Below, in pieces: positions 1 to 7,669 of a DNA stretch of 64,000 bases (positions within the stretch are counted from its first letter, which is position 1; each line of letters opens with the position of its first letter). Source of the DNA: Xanthobacteraceae bacterium (lineage in GTDB: Bacteria > Pseudomonadota > Alphaproteobacteria > Rhizobiales > Xanthobacteraceae); NCBI GenBank assembly GCA_028290465.1, contig JAQGJU010000012.1, positions 1-64,000 of the forward strand, in the 5' to 3' direction. The position numbers and the translations under genes were made by a program. The notes under the pieces were generated by a model. The model did no database searches and was not told the origin of the DNA. It saw nothing but the letters and a program-made list of their open reading frames with translations.

Positions 1-2
1 TC

Positions 3-134
3 ACATCCTCGCAAGCCGTATCGAGCCTGGACCTTAGCGAGACCGGCTTGCGGACCGGTTCCGTGGAACTCGCGCATTTTAACGATCGTGGCTGGATCTG
101 GGCGGATGGAACGCAAGAGCGCCCAGATGGTTAG
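3..134 (+). CDS. 3' end of an unidentified gene
   Basis: An open frame runs in from the left edge and stops at TAG 132-134, giving about 43 residues that end in ADGTQERPDG. It is chosen over the frame starting at base 1, which is also open to about 141, because its third codon positions are GC-rich and its residue mix is ordinary. I do not recognise the family, and it could still be non-coding. Confidence 0.3.
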   Translation, partial: TSSQAVSSLDLSETGLRTGSVELAHFNDRGWIWADGTQERPDG

Positions 135-247
135 CAACCGATAACCACGCACCATCACTCCGCGTCGCGCGCGGGCGCAGCCTTCCCCCATCAGATCGCC
201 GTTTCGTGCTATTTTGTGGTGGCCGGCTGCCCCATCGAGGAATTTTG

Positions 248-1060
248 ATGAAAATTCGGGTCGGCTACGAACTCATCTATGACTTTCCGCAGCCGACACC
301 GATGATCGTGTGTCTGGGAGTGCACTTCACGCGGGCGTCCGACGTCATCAAACCCGATTTCATGATCACCGATCCGGCGCTGCCGATCACGCCGTATCGG
401 GACAGCTTCGGCAATTGGTGCAACCGCATTGTCGCACCGGCCGGCCGGCTGCGGATCTGGGGCGACGGCCTGGTCAACGACTCCGGCAAGCCCGATGTCG
501 TCGTGCCTTTCGCGCACCAGCATCTGGTCGAGGATCTGCCATCCGAAACGCTGACCTATCTGCTCGGCAGCCGCTATTGCGAGTCGGATCGCTTGACGGA
601 TGTGGCCTGGGAGCTGTTCGGGAAATCACCGCTCGGCTGGGCTCGGGTCCAGACCATCTGCGATTTCGTGCACAACCACATTACGTTCGGCTACGAGCAT
701 GCGCGCGTCACCAAGACCGCCTGGGAGGCCTATAACGAAGGCAACGGCGTGTGTCGCGACTATGCGCATCTCGCCATCGCGTTCTGCCGCTGCATGAATA
801 TTCCGGCGCGCTACTGCACCGGTTATCTCGGCGACATGGGCATGCCGCCGCCCTATGGACCGATGGATTTCGCCGGCTGGTTCGAAGCGTTTCTCGACGG
901 GCGCTGGTACACGTTCGACGCCCGCAACAATATCCCGCGCATCGGCCGGGTGCTGATCGCGCAGGGCCGCGACGCCTCCGACGTGCCGATCACCCATACG
1001 TTCGGCAAGAACACGCTGGTCAATTTCAAGGTGGTGACCGAAGAGGTCACGACCAACTAA
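248..1060 (+). CDS. Transglutaminase-like (cysteine-protease fold) protein
   Basis: A 270-residue protein with an N-terminal beta-rich region and a transglutaminase-like core. The nucleophile Cys169 sits in GNGVCRDYAHLA and Asp224 in FDARNN. Where family members usually have F-H-A-W before the strand, this protein reads MDFAGWFEAF with Ala209, so the usual catalytic His appears to be missing. Proteins of this type are often annotated as transglutaminase family peptidases acting on peptide or isopeptide bonds; the real substrate is unknown. The start at 248 is preferred over a longer frame from 206 because GAGG lies just upstream and conserved sequence begins with MKIRVGYELIYDF. It is followed 12 bases later by a small membrane protein and may be cotranscribed with it. 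Confidence 0.8.
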   Translation: MKIRVGYELIYDFPQPTPMIVCLGVHFTRASDVIKPDFMITDPALPITPYRDSFGNWCNRIVAPAGRLRIWGDGLVNDSGKPDVVVPFAHQHLVEDLPSETLTYLLGSRYCESDRLTDVAWELFGKSPLGWARVQTICDFVHNHITFGYEHARVTKTAWEAYNEGNGVCRDYAHLAIAFCRCMNIPARYCTGYLGDMGMPPPYGPMDFAGWFEAFLDGRWYTFDARNNIPRIGRVLIAQGRDASDVPITHTFGKNTLVNFKVVTEEVTTN

Positions 1061-1072
1061 AGGAAAGTTTCC

Positions 1073-1360
1073 ATGACAACCCTCGCCGATCCGGTCGTCA
1101 CGTTTCTCATTCTTTTGCTGATCGGCATCGTGGCCGGCCTGCTGGCACAGCGTTACCTGCGCTCGTCCTGGCTGACCGCGCAGTTTGCCGGCAGGCGGGC
1201 CTCGGTCACCCACGCGCTGGTGGGCATCGCCGGCTCGTTCATCGGCTTCCATATCGGGGTCTTGCTGAGTCTCGGGCGCTATGGGTCGGTCGCGTTGTTC
1301 CTGGCCGCCGCCCTCGGGGCCGCCCTGGTGCTATGGGCCTGGAAGACGCTCCGCTTTTGA
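1073..1360 (+). CDS. Small membrane protein, GlsB/YeaQ/YmgE-like
   Basis: A 95-residue protein with three hydrophobic segments, at about residues 8-26, 47-65 and 70-88. The segments are separated by a basic loop (SSWLTAQFAGRRAS). Size and the G-rich middle helix (LVGIAGSFIGFHIGV) resemble the transglycosylase-associated GlsB/YeaQ/YmgE stress proteins of the inner membrane, but the match by eye is loose. An AAAGGAAAG ribosome site precedes the ATG, and the gene follows the transglutaminase-like gene closely, suggesting one transcript. Confidence 0.65.
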   Translation: MTTLADPVVTFLILLLIGIVAGLLAQRYLRSSWLTAQFAGRRASVTHALVGIAGSFIGFHIGVLLSLGRYGSVALFLAAALGAALVLWAWKTLRF

Positions 1361-1533
1361 CCGTGCGGACGCATCTGACGTCGCCTGAGGTCTAATTCGC
1401 CTGAATTGGGCCGCCCCGTTAATCCTCTGGACTTGTGCCGGCCGGTTAGGCTCGCCATTTGTGCTGCAGTGCGGTAGAAGTCGCCTCACGGCTCCCGCCT
1501 GCTTTCCCCCACATATCCGGACGTCCCCGCGCC

Positions 1534-3168
1534 ATGCTGCAGATCGAGAATCTTGTGTTCAATGGCTGGGGGCGCAAGTTCTTCAACCAGGCGACCGTCA
1601 CCCTGCCGATCGGCGGCAAGGTCGGCCTGGTCGGCCGCAACGGCATCGGCAAATCGACGCTGTTCAAGCTGATCCTCGGCGAGCTCAGCCCGGACGGCGG
1701 CGACATCAGCCTGCCGAAGACCGCCCGCATCGCATCGGTCGATCAGGAGCACCCGGCCACCCCGGTATCGCTGCTCGACACCATCCTGGCCGCCGACATC
1801 GAGCGCGAAGCGCTGAATGCCGCGCTGGAGACCGCCGAGCCGGAACGGTTGGGCGACATCTATATGCGGCTGATCGAGATCGACGCCGACCGGGCGCCGT
1901 CGCGGGCGTCCGAAATCCTGATGGGCCTCGGCTTCTCGGTGGCCGACCTTGAGCGGCCGATGTCGGAATTCTCCGGCGGCTGGCGCATGCGCGTCGCGCT
2001 GGCCTCGGCGCTGTTCGCGCAGCCCGACCTGATGCTGCTCGATGAGCCGACCAACTATCTCGATCTTGAAGGCGCGATGTGGCTCGAGGCGCGGCTGAAG
2101 AAATATCCGCACACCGCGTTGATCGTCAGCCATGACCGCGAACTGCTGAACAATTCCTGCGACTACATTTTGCATCTGAGCGAAGGCAAGCTCGAGCTCT
2201 ATACGGGGGGCTACGACGCATTTGAAAAGCGCCGCGCCGAGAAGGCCCGGTTGCAGACCGCGACGCGGGTCAAGCAGGAAGCCGAGCGCGCCCATCTGCA
2301 ATCCTTCGTCGACCGCTTCAAGGCCACGGCCAGCAAGGCCTCGCAGGCGCAGTCGCGCATGAAGCGCATCGCCAAGCTGGAGCCGATCTCAGCCGTGGTC
2401 GAGGACCGCGTGGTGCCGTTCACCCTGCCCTCACCGGCCCGAGCCCTGGCGCCGCCGCTGCTGCAACTGGAGAACGCCGAAGTCGGCTATGGCGGCCCGC
2501 CAGTGCTGCGCGATCTCAATCTGCGGCTCGATGTCAACGACCGGATCGGCCTCCTCGGCGTCAACGGCGCCGGCAAGTCGACCTTCGCCAAGCTGCTGGC
2601 CGGCGCGCTCAATGTGCAGGCCGGGCTGATGAAGCGCGACAACCGCACGCAGGTCGGCTGGTTTCACCAGCATCAGATCGAGGCGATGGATCCGAACGAT
2701 ACCCCGCTCGACATCATCCGCCGCGCGCGGCCGGACGACGCTGAGTCGTCTCGCCGTTCCCGCCTGGCGCAGTTCGGCCTCAGCCATGACAAGCAATCGA
2801 CCAAGGTGGAAAGCCTGTCCGGCGGCGAGCGCGCCCGGTTGTTGCTTAATCTGGTGGCGATGGAAGCGCCTCACCTTTTGATCCTCGACGAGCCGACCAA
2901 CCATCTCGACATCGATTCCCGTCGCGCGCTGCTCGACGCTTTGAACGACTATGAGGGCGCCGTCGTTCTCATCACCCATGACCGCTCGCTGATGGAGATG
3001 GTCGCCGACCGGCTGTGGCTGGCGGCCGACGGACACGTCCGTTCGTTCGACGGCGACATGGACGACTACGCCAAATTCGTGCTCGACCGCGTCAAGAACG
3101 CCGGCCGCGCCCCGGCGCAGGGCCGCGAGGCGGCCCCACAGCGGATCAAGAAGCGCCAGCGGGGCTAG
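1534..3168 (+). CDS. ABC-F family ATPase (duplicated ABC domains, no membrane part)
   Basis: A 544-residue protein with two complete ABC cassettes and no transmembrane segment. Domain 1 has Walker A GRNGIGKST, signature SGGWRMR and Walker B LMLLDEPTNYLDL. Domain 2 has GVNGAGKST, LSGGERARL and LLILDEPTNHLDI. A charged helical linker rich in Lys, Arg and Glu joins them (about residues 225-305). ABC-F proteins act on ribosomes in the cytosol, in translation quality control or antibiotic protection; this one looks like a housekeeping member of the Uup/YheS type. The start MLQIENLVF is chosen because the first beta strand of the ABC fold begins there; the 25 codons upstream look non-coding. The tail is basic (IKKRQRG). 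Confidence 0.93.
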   Translation: MLQIENLVFNGWGRKFFNQATVTLPIGGKVGLVGRNGIGKSTLFKLILGELSPDGGDISLPKTARIASVDQEHPATPVSLLDTILAADIEREALNAALETAEPERLGDIYMRLIEIDADRAPSRASEILMGLGFSVADLERPMSEFSGGWRMRVALASALFAQPDLMLLDEPTNYLDLEGAMWLEARLKKYPHTALIVSHDRELLNNSCDYILHLSEGKLELYTGGYDAFEKRRAEKARLQTATRVKQEAERAHLQSFVDRFKATASKASQAQSRMKRIAKLEPISAVVEDRVVPFTLPSPARALAPPLLQLENAEVGYGGPPVLRDLNLRLDVNDRIGLLGVNGAGKSTFAKLLAGALNVQAGLMKRDNRTQVGWFHQHQIEAMDPNDTPLDIIRRARPDDAESSRRSRLAQFGLSHDKQSTKVESLSGGERARLLLNLVAMEAPHLLILDEPTNHLDIDSRRALLDALNDYEGAVVLITHDRSLMEMVADRLWLAADGHVRSFDGDMDDYAKFVLDRVKNAGRAPAQGREAAPQRIKKRQRG

Positions 3169-3174
3169 ACATTG

Positions 3175-3221
3175 GCGCGCAATCGGACGGAAACCGGTGA
3201 CCACTTTTCCTGATTGCGCGC
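3175..3221. repeat. Extragenic palindrome (GCGCGCAATC / GATTGCGCGC arms)
   Basis: Ten-base perfect arms (3175-3184 and 3212-3221) enclose 27 bases containing GGAAACCGGTGACCACTTTTCC. The inner part resembles a common intergenic repeat of Bradyrhizobium-like genomes built on GGAAACCG...CACTTTTCC. It lies seven bases after the ABC-F stop codon and may serve as its terminator. Confidence 0.65.
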
Positions 3222-3276
3222 TGCCGGAACCCGCTTAGACGTGAGACGTTGAGCCCACATTGCACGGGGCGATCTC

Positions 3277-4185
3277 ATGACTAACGACACGCTGGACTGC
3301 CTGATCGTCGGCGGCGGCCCCGCCGGCCTGACAGCCGCGATCTATCTGGCGCGGTTTCGCCGCGACGTGCTGATCGTCGATGCCGGCGACAGCCGGGCCA
3401 AGCTGATCCCCGAAAGCCATAACTATCCGGGCTTTGACGATGGCGTGTCCGGGCCTGACCTGCTCGCGCGGCTGCGCGAACAGGCGACGCAATTCGGCGC
3501 CCGCATCCAAGGCGGCATGGTCGAGACGCTGCGCCGGGAAGCCGACGGCACGTTCACGGCGCAGGCCGGCGACAAAACCTTTCGCGCCCGCACCGTGCTA
3601 ATGGCGAGCGGCATTGTCGACGAAAGCCCAAACCTGCCGGGACTGCGCGACGCGGTGTATCGCGGGGCGCTGCGCTATTGCCCGATCTGCGACGGCTATG
3701 AGGCGATGGACCAGCATATCGGCGTGCTCGGCCGCGCCGCGACCGCGTGCAAGAAGGCGCTGTTCCTGCGCACCTATAGCCGCGACGTGACGTTATTGGC
3801 GACCGACGACGCCAACGCGCTCGATCCCGAGGACGCGAAGGCGCTGGCACAGGCCGGCGTGCGGGTGCCGGACCGGCCGGCGGTCGATGTCGAGCGTGAC
3901 GGTGACAAGATCGAAGTCGTGTTCGAAGGCGGCGCAAGGCTCGATGTCGATGTGCTGTATCCGGCGCTCGGCTGCGAGGTGCGCTCGACGCTCGCGACCG
4001 ATCTCGGCGCCAAAGCCGATGACGTCGGCTGCCTGCACGTCGATGCCAAGCAATGTACGTCGATCGAGGGTCTCTATGCGGCCGGCGATGTGGTGACCGA
4101 TCTGCACCAGATCAGCGTCGCGACCGGCCACGCCGCCATCGCGGCGACCGAGATTCACAACACGCTGAAGCGGAATTTTCGGTAG
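3277..4185 (+). CDS. Thioredoxin-reductase-like FAD/NAD(P) oxidoreductase
   Basis: A 302-residue flavoprotein. The N-terminal FAD motif [14 protein letters not shown] is at residues 11-24, and the redox pair Cys135-Pro-Ile-Cys138 sits in [11 protein letters not shown] as in low-molecular-weight thioredoxin reductases. A C-terminal FAD motif follows (GLYAAGDVV). The NAD(P)-binding loop reads [16 protein letters not shown], a poor match to GxGxxA/G, so nucleotide preference is unclear. A thioredoxin partner is not adjacent. Proteins of this kind in alphaproteobacteria are annotated as NAD(P)/FAD-dependent oxidoreductases, and true TrxB function is not assured. It stands alone, with palindromic repeats on both sides. 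Confidence 0.88.
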   Translation: MTNDTLDCLIVGGGPAGLTAAIYLARFRRDVLIVDAGDSRAKLIPESHNYPGFDDGVSGPDLLARLREQATQFGARIQGGMVETLRREADGTFTAQAGDKTFRARTVLMASGIVDESPNLPGLRDAVYRGALRYCPICDGYEAMDQHIGVLGRAATACKKALFLRTYSRDVTLLATDDANALDPEDAKALAQAGVRVPDRPAVDVERDGDKIEVVFEGGARLDVDVLYPALGCEVRSTLATDLGAKADDVGCLHVDAKQCTSIEGLYAAGDVVTDLHQISVATGHAAIAATEIHNTLKRNFR

Positions 4186-4188
4186 AGG

Positions 4189-4216
4189 CCCGATCTTTTC
4201 GGGATCATGCGCTAGC
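4189..4216. repeat. Short intergenic palindrome (CCCGATC-TTTTC-GGGATCATGCGC)
   Basis: Sequence between the convergent ends of the flavoprotein gene and the next minus-strand gene matches the half-site style (GATC...TTTTCGGGATCATGC) of the intergenic palindrome family also seen near 31299 and 43546. It overlaps the stop codon of the minus-strand gene and may be a shared terminator. Confidence 0.4.
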
Positions 4217-4550
4217 TCGTCGTCGCCGAACAGCGCACCCACACTTCCGGCTCGCCGGCGTCGCCAACCCGTAGATCGACCCGCATCTCGCCCCGCAGCG
4301 TCATGTGGATGGTGGCGCCGGCCGAGGGCTCGCCCGCCGGCACCACATAGGTGAAGAAGTGGCGCTGATAGTCGCCTTCCATCTTGGCCCCGCCCGGCGT
4401 GACAATGGCGGGTCCCCGGATCGAGAACCTGCGGCCGTCTTTTGGCTGGCACCAGTCGCCGTCGATGGAATCAGCCATCGCGGGCGCCGTCGACCACAGC
4501 AATAATCCGACCACGCCAGCCACGATAGCGTTGCTGCGATTTCTGATCAT
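4212..4550 (-). CDS. Small secreted hypothetical protein
   Basis: A 112-residue protein with an N-terminal signal peptide: MIRNRSNAIV, a hydrophobic stretch GVVGLLLWS, then a cleavage region APAMA before DSIDGDWCQP. The mature part is short and beta-rich with two Cys residues (DWCQPKDG and VWVRCSA), probably disulfide-bonded in the periplasm. The start at 4550 is chosen because GGAG stands about ten bases upstream and the signal peptide begins there; the longer frame to 4613 adds a basic stretch without a ribosome site. Function is not recognised. Confidence 0.7.
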   Translation of the reverse strand: MIRNRSNAIVAGVVGLLLWSTAPAMADSIDGDWCQPKDGRRFSIRGPAIVTPGGAKMEGDYQRHFFTYVVPAGEPSAGATIHMTLRGEMRVDLRVGDAGEPEVWVRCSATTS

Positions 4551-4627
4551 GCCGGCAAATCTCCATCGTCCTCGCCCGTTACGGACAATGACGGCGGAGA
4601 CCTGCGTTTGCAATTTGAAAAAACTGT

Positions 4628-5470
4628 CTAGTGGAACAGGTAGTTCACGCCAACCCGTGCGACATGCAGCGACACATTCCCCGCATTGGCTTGGCCACCC
4701 GAGATGGCAAGCGTGTCGCTGCCGCCGAGGTTGATAAACAGATATTCGGCTTTGGCGCTCCAGTTAGAGGCGAACATCCATTCGCCTCCCCCGCCTAACG
4801 TGTAGCCGAAGCGAATATCGCTCGACGACGCATAACCACCCGCTGTCAAAGCCGCGACTTGCGCAGGGCTTAAACAGACAATACAGCCAGGTTGCGCAAC
4901 GTTGATATTGCCGTTGGAAAAAGTTGTAACGACATGGCCCCAGGCCAGTCCGCCGGTGCCGTACACCAGCAGCGAGTTATTGGCCCAGCCGAGCCGGCCG
5001 CGAACCGTGCCAAAGTAATCGACCTTCTGCTCCAGACTGACGGTGCCGGTGAGATTAGCGGGGTAACCGGCCGGGGCTGTGCCGTTGACGGACCAGGGTG
5101 CCGATGTGGAGTCCTTGATGCCGCTCCAGCTGAAGTCGGCCTCGAACCCAAACACCAACGAATTTTGCTGCCAATTATATCCGACTTGGAAACCGCCGAG
5201 CCAGCCGTCGGGTTCGACGGAGAGATTCACCGGCCCACTGCTGCTGGCCACGATGTAAGTCGGCAGAGCTGACGTCACATAGGTCACCGGATTGAAGGTG
5301 GCATCGGCCGGATCCCAGCCATAGCCGACGTGACCGCCGACATAGAAGCCTTGCCAGGTCATCACCGGCGCCCGGTAGACCGCCTTAACCGGCATGTCCG
5401 CCGCTGAAGCGATTGGCATCAACGCGAGGGTCGATACCGTGGCGATCAATGCAAGTGGTAAACTGCGCAT
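4628..5470 (-). CDS. Outer-membrane beta-barrel protein, Omp25/Omp31 (porin-like) family
   Basis: A 280-residue exported protein. A signal peptide (MRSLPLALIATVSTLALMPIASA) is followed by DMPVKAVYRAP, then the conserved barrel opening WQGFYVGGHVGYGW typical of rhizobial Omp25/Omp31 and OmpA-like barrels. Alternating hydrophobic strands follow (YFGTVRGRLGWANNSLLVYGTGGLAWG) and the protein ends in VGVNYLFH, with an aromatic near the C-terminus as in outer-membrane barrels. The start at 5470 is supported by GGGGAGG seven bases upstream; an earlier TTG at 5485 is less likely. Such proteins are abundant surface proteins, often with immunity or stability roles. Confidence 0.9.
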   Translation of the reverse strand: MRSLPLALIATVSTLALMPIASAADMPVKAVYRAPVMTWQGFYVGGHVGYGWDPADATFNPVTYVTSALPTYIVASSSGPVNLSVEPDGWLGGFQVGYNWQQNSLVFGFEADFSWSGIKDSTSAPWSVNGTAPAGYPANLTGTVSLEQKVDYFGTVRGRLGWANNSLLVYGTGGLAWGHVVTTFSNGNINVAQPGCIVCLSPAQVAALTAGGYASSSDIRFGYTLGGGGEWMFASNWSAKAEYLFINLGGSDTLAISGGQANAGNVSLHVARVGVNYLFH

Positions 5471-5485
5471 GGCCAGCCTCCCCAA

Positions 5486-5925
5486 TCGCTAAAAGAATCT
5501 AACGAGGGCCTGCCACCGAGTAAACAGGGCGGTTGTGCAAGACACAACAAGCCTACCTAGTGTGGCAATCTTACTACATAATATCGCAGAAAGTAACCAA
5601 GGCAACTATACGTTGCCTACTCCGCCGATCTGCGCCACCTGAATAAAGCTGAGTGGCAGGCGGCCGCCCTTCGATGGGCCGGTCGCGAGCCGGACTGACG
5701 AGCCAGATTCAGTCAGCGTCGGCTCCAAGGAGTTGCCCGTGCGTCTCGCGCTGGGACCCGCCATGTCCGTGATTTCGAAGTTCGCATCGGCGGCTGACGT
5801 GGGAGCGTGCGAACTTCAACACCGCGACGCCCGCTGATCTTGTCCTCCGACCCAGCGATCTGTAGGGACAATCGCAGCACGGCCTTCGACCGCGCGCCCA
5901 GCATACTCCGCCCCAAGGAAATTCC
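5486..5925. other. Gene-free interval between divergent genes
   Basis: About 440 bases without a convincing gene. They presumably hold the promoters of the outer-membrane barrel gene (leftward) and the carboxymuconolactone decarboxylase-like gene (rightward). Two inverted repeats are visible: AGGCAAC/GTTGCCT at 5600-5618 with a 5-base loop, and the GAAGTTCGCA palindrome at 5777-5817. The first part (5520-5620) is AT-richer and is the likelier promoter side for the leftward gene. Confidence 0.5.
5777..5817. repeat. GAAGTTCGC-type palindromic repeat, minimal copy
   Basis: Perfect ten-base arms GAAGTTCGCA (5777-5786) and TGCGAACTTC (5808-5817) enclose 21 bases. The core arm matches larger copies at 32378-32453 and 32467-32543, so this is a short or eroded member of the same dispersed family. 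Confidence 0.65.
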
Positions 5926-6576
5926 ATGCCCGTCAAACGAAAAACGGCCAAAAAGCCGACCGGCAAGTCCGCCAACAAGCTCCCGAAGAAGACCGCCAAG
6001 CGCGCCAAGACGCTGGCGTCACGGCTGCCGGTGATCCCGGAAGACAAGATGTCGCCGGCGCAGCGCGATCTGGTCGCGGCGATCAGTTCGGGACCGCGCG
6101 GCGCCTACCGGCCACAGGGACCGTTCGCGGTGTTCCTGCAATCCCCTGAATACGGCAATCTGGCGCAGCAGCTCGGCGCGCACTGCCGCTACAAGACCGT
6201 CATCCCGCCGCGGCTGTCGGAGTTCGCCATCCTGGTCACGGCGCGGCTATGGCGGGCACAGTACGAATGGTTCGCGCATGCGCCGATCGCCGAAAAAGCC
6301 GGCGTGAAGAAGCAGACCATCGCGGATCTGCGCGCCGGGCGTAAGCCGACCAAGGCAGCCGGCGACGAAAAGCTGGTCTATGCGGTGATCCATGAACTGT
6401 ACGCGACCAAGCGCGTCAGCCCGGCCAACTATGCCAAGCTGCAGAAGCTGTTTGGCGATGCCGGCATGGTCGAGTTCGTCGGCATCCTGGGCTACTACGC
6501 GCTGGTGGCGATGAGCCTCAACGTATTCCAGATGCTGCCGCCGGAAGGCGAGACGCTGGCGTTCCCGGAGAAGTAG
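5926..6576 (+). CDS. Carboxymuconolactone decarboxylase (AhpD-like) family protein
   Basis: A 216-residue cytosolic protein. The first 38 residues are very basic (MPVKRKTAKKPTGKSANK and following), probably unstructured. The rest is an all-alpha domain of the carboxymuconolactone decarboxylase type, with the characteristic segment LSEFAILVTARLWRAQYEW followed by FAHAPIAEKAGV. No CxxC pair is present, so AhpD-type peroxidase-coupled disulfide chemistry is not expected. The true reaction is unknown. It stands alone with good upstream spacing (AAGGAAATTCC before the ATG). Confidence 0.85.
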   Translation: MPVKRKTAKKPTGKSANKLPKKTAKRAKTLASRLPVIPEDKMSPAQRDLVAAISSGPRGAYRPQGPFAVFLQSPEYGNLAQQLGAHCRYKTVIPPRLSEFAILVTARLWRAQYEWFAHAPIAEKAGVKKQTIADLRAGRKPTKAAGDEKLVYAVIHELYATKRVSPANYAKLQKLFGDAGMVEFVGILGYYALVAMSLNVFQMLPPEGETLAFPEK

Positions 6577-6591
6577 TCCGAAGATCGGAGC

Positions 6592-7515
6592 TTAGGCGAC
6601 CCGGCCGACGCCGTCGGCCGAAGCCTGCTCGACCTGGGGCTGCGGCGGGCGCGGCTTGTTCATGCGCTGGCGCAGCAGGTCGAGGAAGCGCTCCATCGGC
6701 ATCGGCGGCGCGATCAGCACGCCCTGGCCGAAATCGCAGCCCATCAACATGAGTGCTTGCAGGTCGGACGCCTTTTCGATGCCTTCGCCGACCGCCGCGC
6801 CGCCGAAGCGATGCGCCAGATCGATCGCGGTCTGACAGATCGCGGCATTGGTCGGGTCGGTCGCGCAGTCGGACACGAAGCTATGGTCGAGCTTCAGTTC
6901 GGCGAACGGTAGTTCGCGCAGGCTCGACAGCGACGAGTAGCCGGCGCCGAAATCGTCGATCGCGATGGTGATGCCGCTGACGCGAAGCTGCGTGGCGATC
7001 TCGTTGGCGAGCTTCATGTCGCGCACGATCTGGTCTTCGGTGACCTCGACGATGAGACCCGGCCAGGTCGGCGACTTCGGCCGATATTCGTTGACGATCT
7101 GTGGGATCGGCAGAACCTTGAGCACGCTCACCGGCACGTTAATGGCGAGATGCAGGTTGAAGCCGGAATCGTTGAAGATGGTCCAGTTGCGCAGCGTCGC
7201 CAGCAGCGCATATTCGGTCAGCGCGGTCAGGCTTTCGACCGTCACGTCCGGCAGGAAGCTGCCGGGCAGCAGCACGCCGAGTTCAGGATGACGGATGCGG
7301 GCCAGCGCTTCGGCGCCGGCCAGACATTTGCGCTTCAGATCGATTTTCGGCTGGTACCAGACTTCAAACCAGTTATTGCGCAGCGCCTCGGCGATTTCGA
7401 TGCGCGGCCTCGCGCCCGTGGTCAGATTGACCAGCGAACGGCGCTCTTCCTCGCCCATGTTGTCGATCGGGCCGGACCAGCTTCGGGCCTCGTCATTGGC
7501 GTCGCGAGACGTCAT
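6592..7515 (-). CDS. EAL-domain protein, probable cyclic-di-GMP phosphodiesterase
   Basis: A 307-residue protein, essentially one EAL domain after about 45 residues. It hydrolyses cyclic-di-GMP if active. The signature reads AGAEALARIRHPELG, then AINVPVS (metal-binding Asn), VEVTEDQ, IDDFGAGYSSLSSL (the DDFG metal site), ELKLDHSFV (Lys) and GEGIEKASDL (Glu). The set of catalytic residues therefore appears intact. There is no visible membrane segment, GGDEF or sensor domain, so control is probably transcriptional or through a partner. It sits alone between convergent and divergent neighbours. Confidence 0.9.
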   Translation of the reverse strand: MTSRDANDEARSWSGPIDNMGEEERRSLVNLTTGARPRIEIAEALRNNWFEVWYQPKIDLKRKCLAGAEALARIRHPELGVLLPGSFLPDVTVESLTALTEYALLATLRNWTIFNDSGFNLHLAINVPVSVLKVLPIPQIVNEYRPKSPTWPGLIVEVTEDQIVRDMKLANEIATQLRVSGITIAIDDFGAGYSSLSSLRELPFAELKLDHSFVSDCATDPTNAAICQTAIDLAHRFGGAAVGEGIEKASDLQALMLMGCDFGQGVLIAPPMPMERFLDLLRQRMNKPRPPQPQVEQASADGVGRVA

Positions 7516-7669
7516 GGGGATCGCTCAACGGTCATTGCAATCCAACGATCTAGCCCAAATAGTCTTAAGCATTGGTATTCGGGGCAAAACTTAGTCGAAC
7601 ATCTTGAAATCCCTCTGCTTTTGTCTGAGGCTGGAGACTAATTAACGGCCCTGGGAATGGTGGGAAGAC

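Noticed and set aside
5709-6047. A minus-strand 112-residue frame overlapping the start of the CMD-like gene
   Set aside because: It overlaps a well-supported plus-strand gene and a palindromic repeat, and has no recognisable domain or ribosome site.
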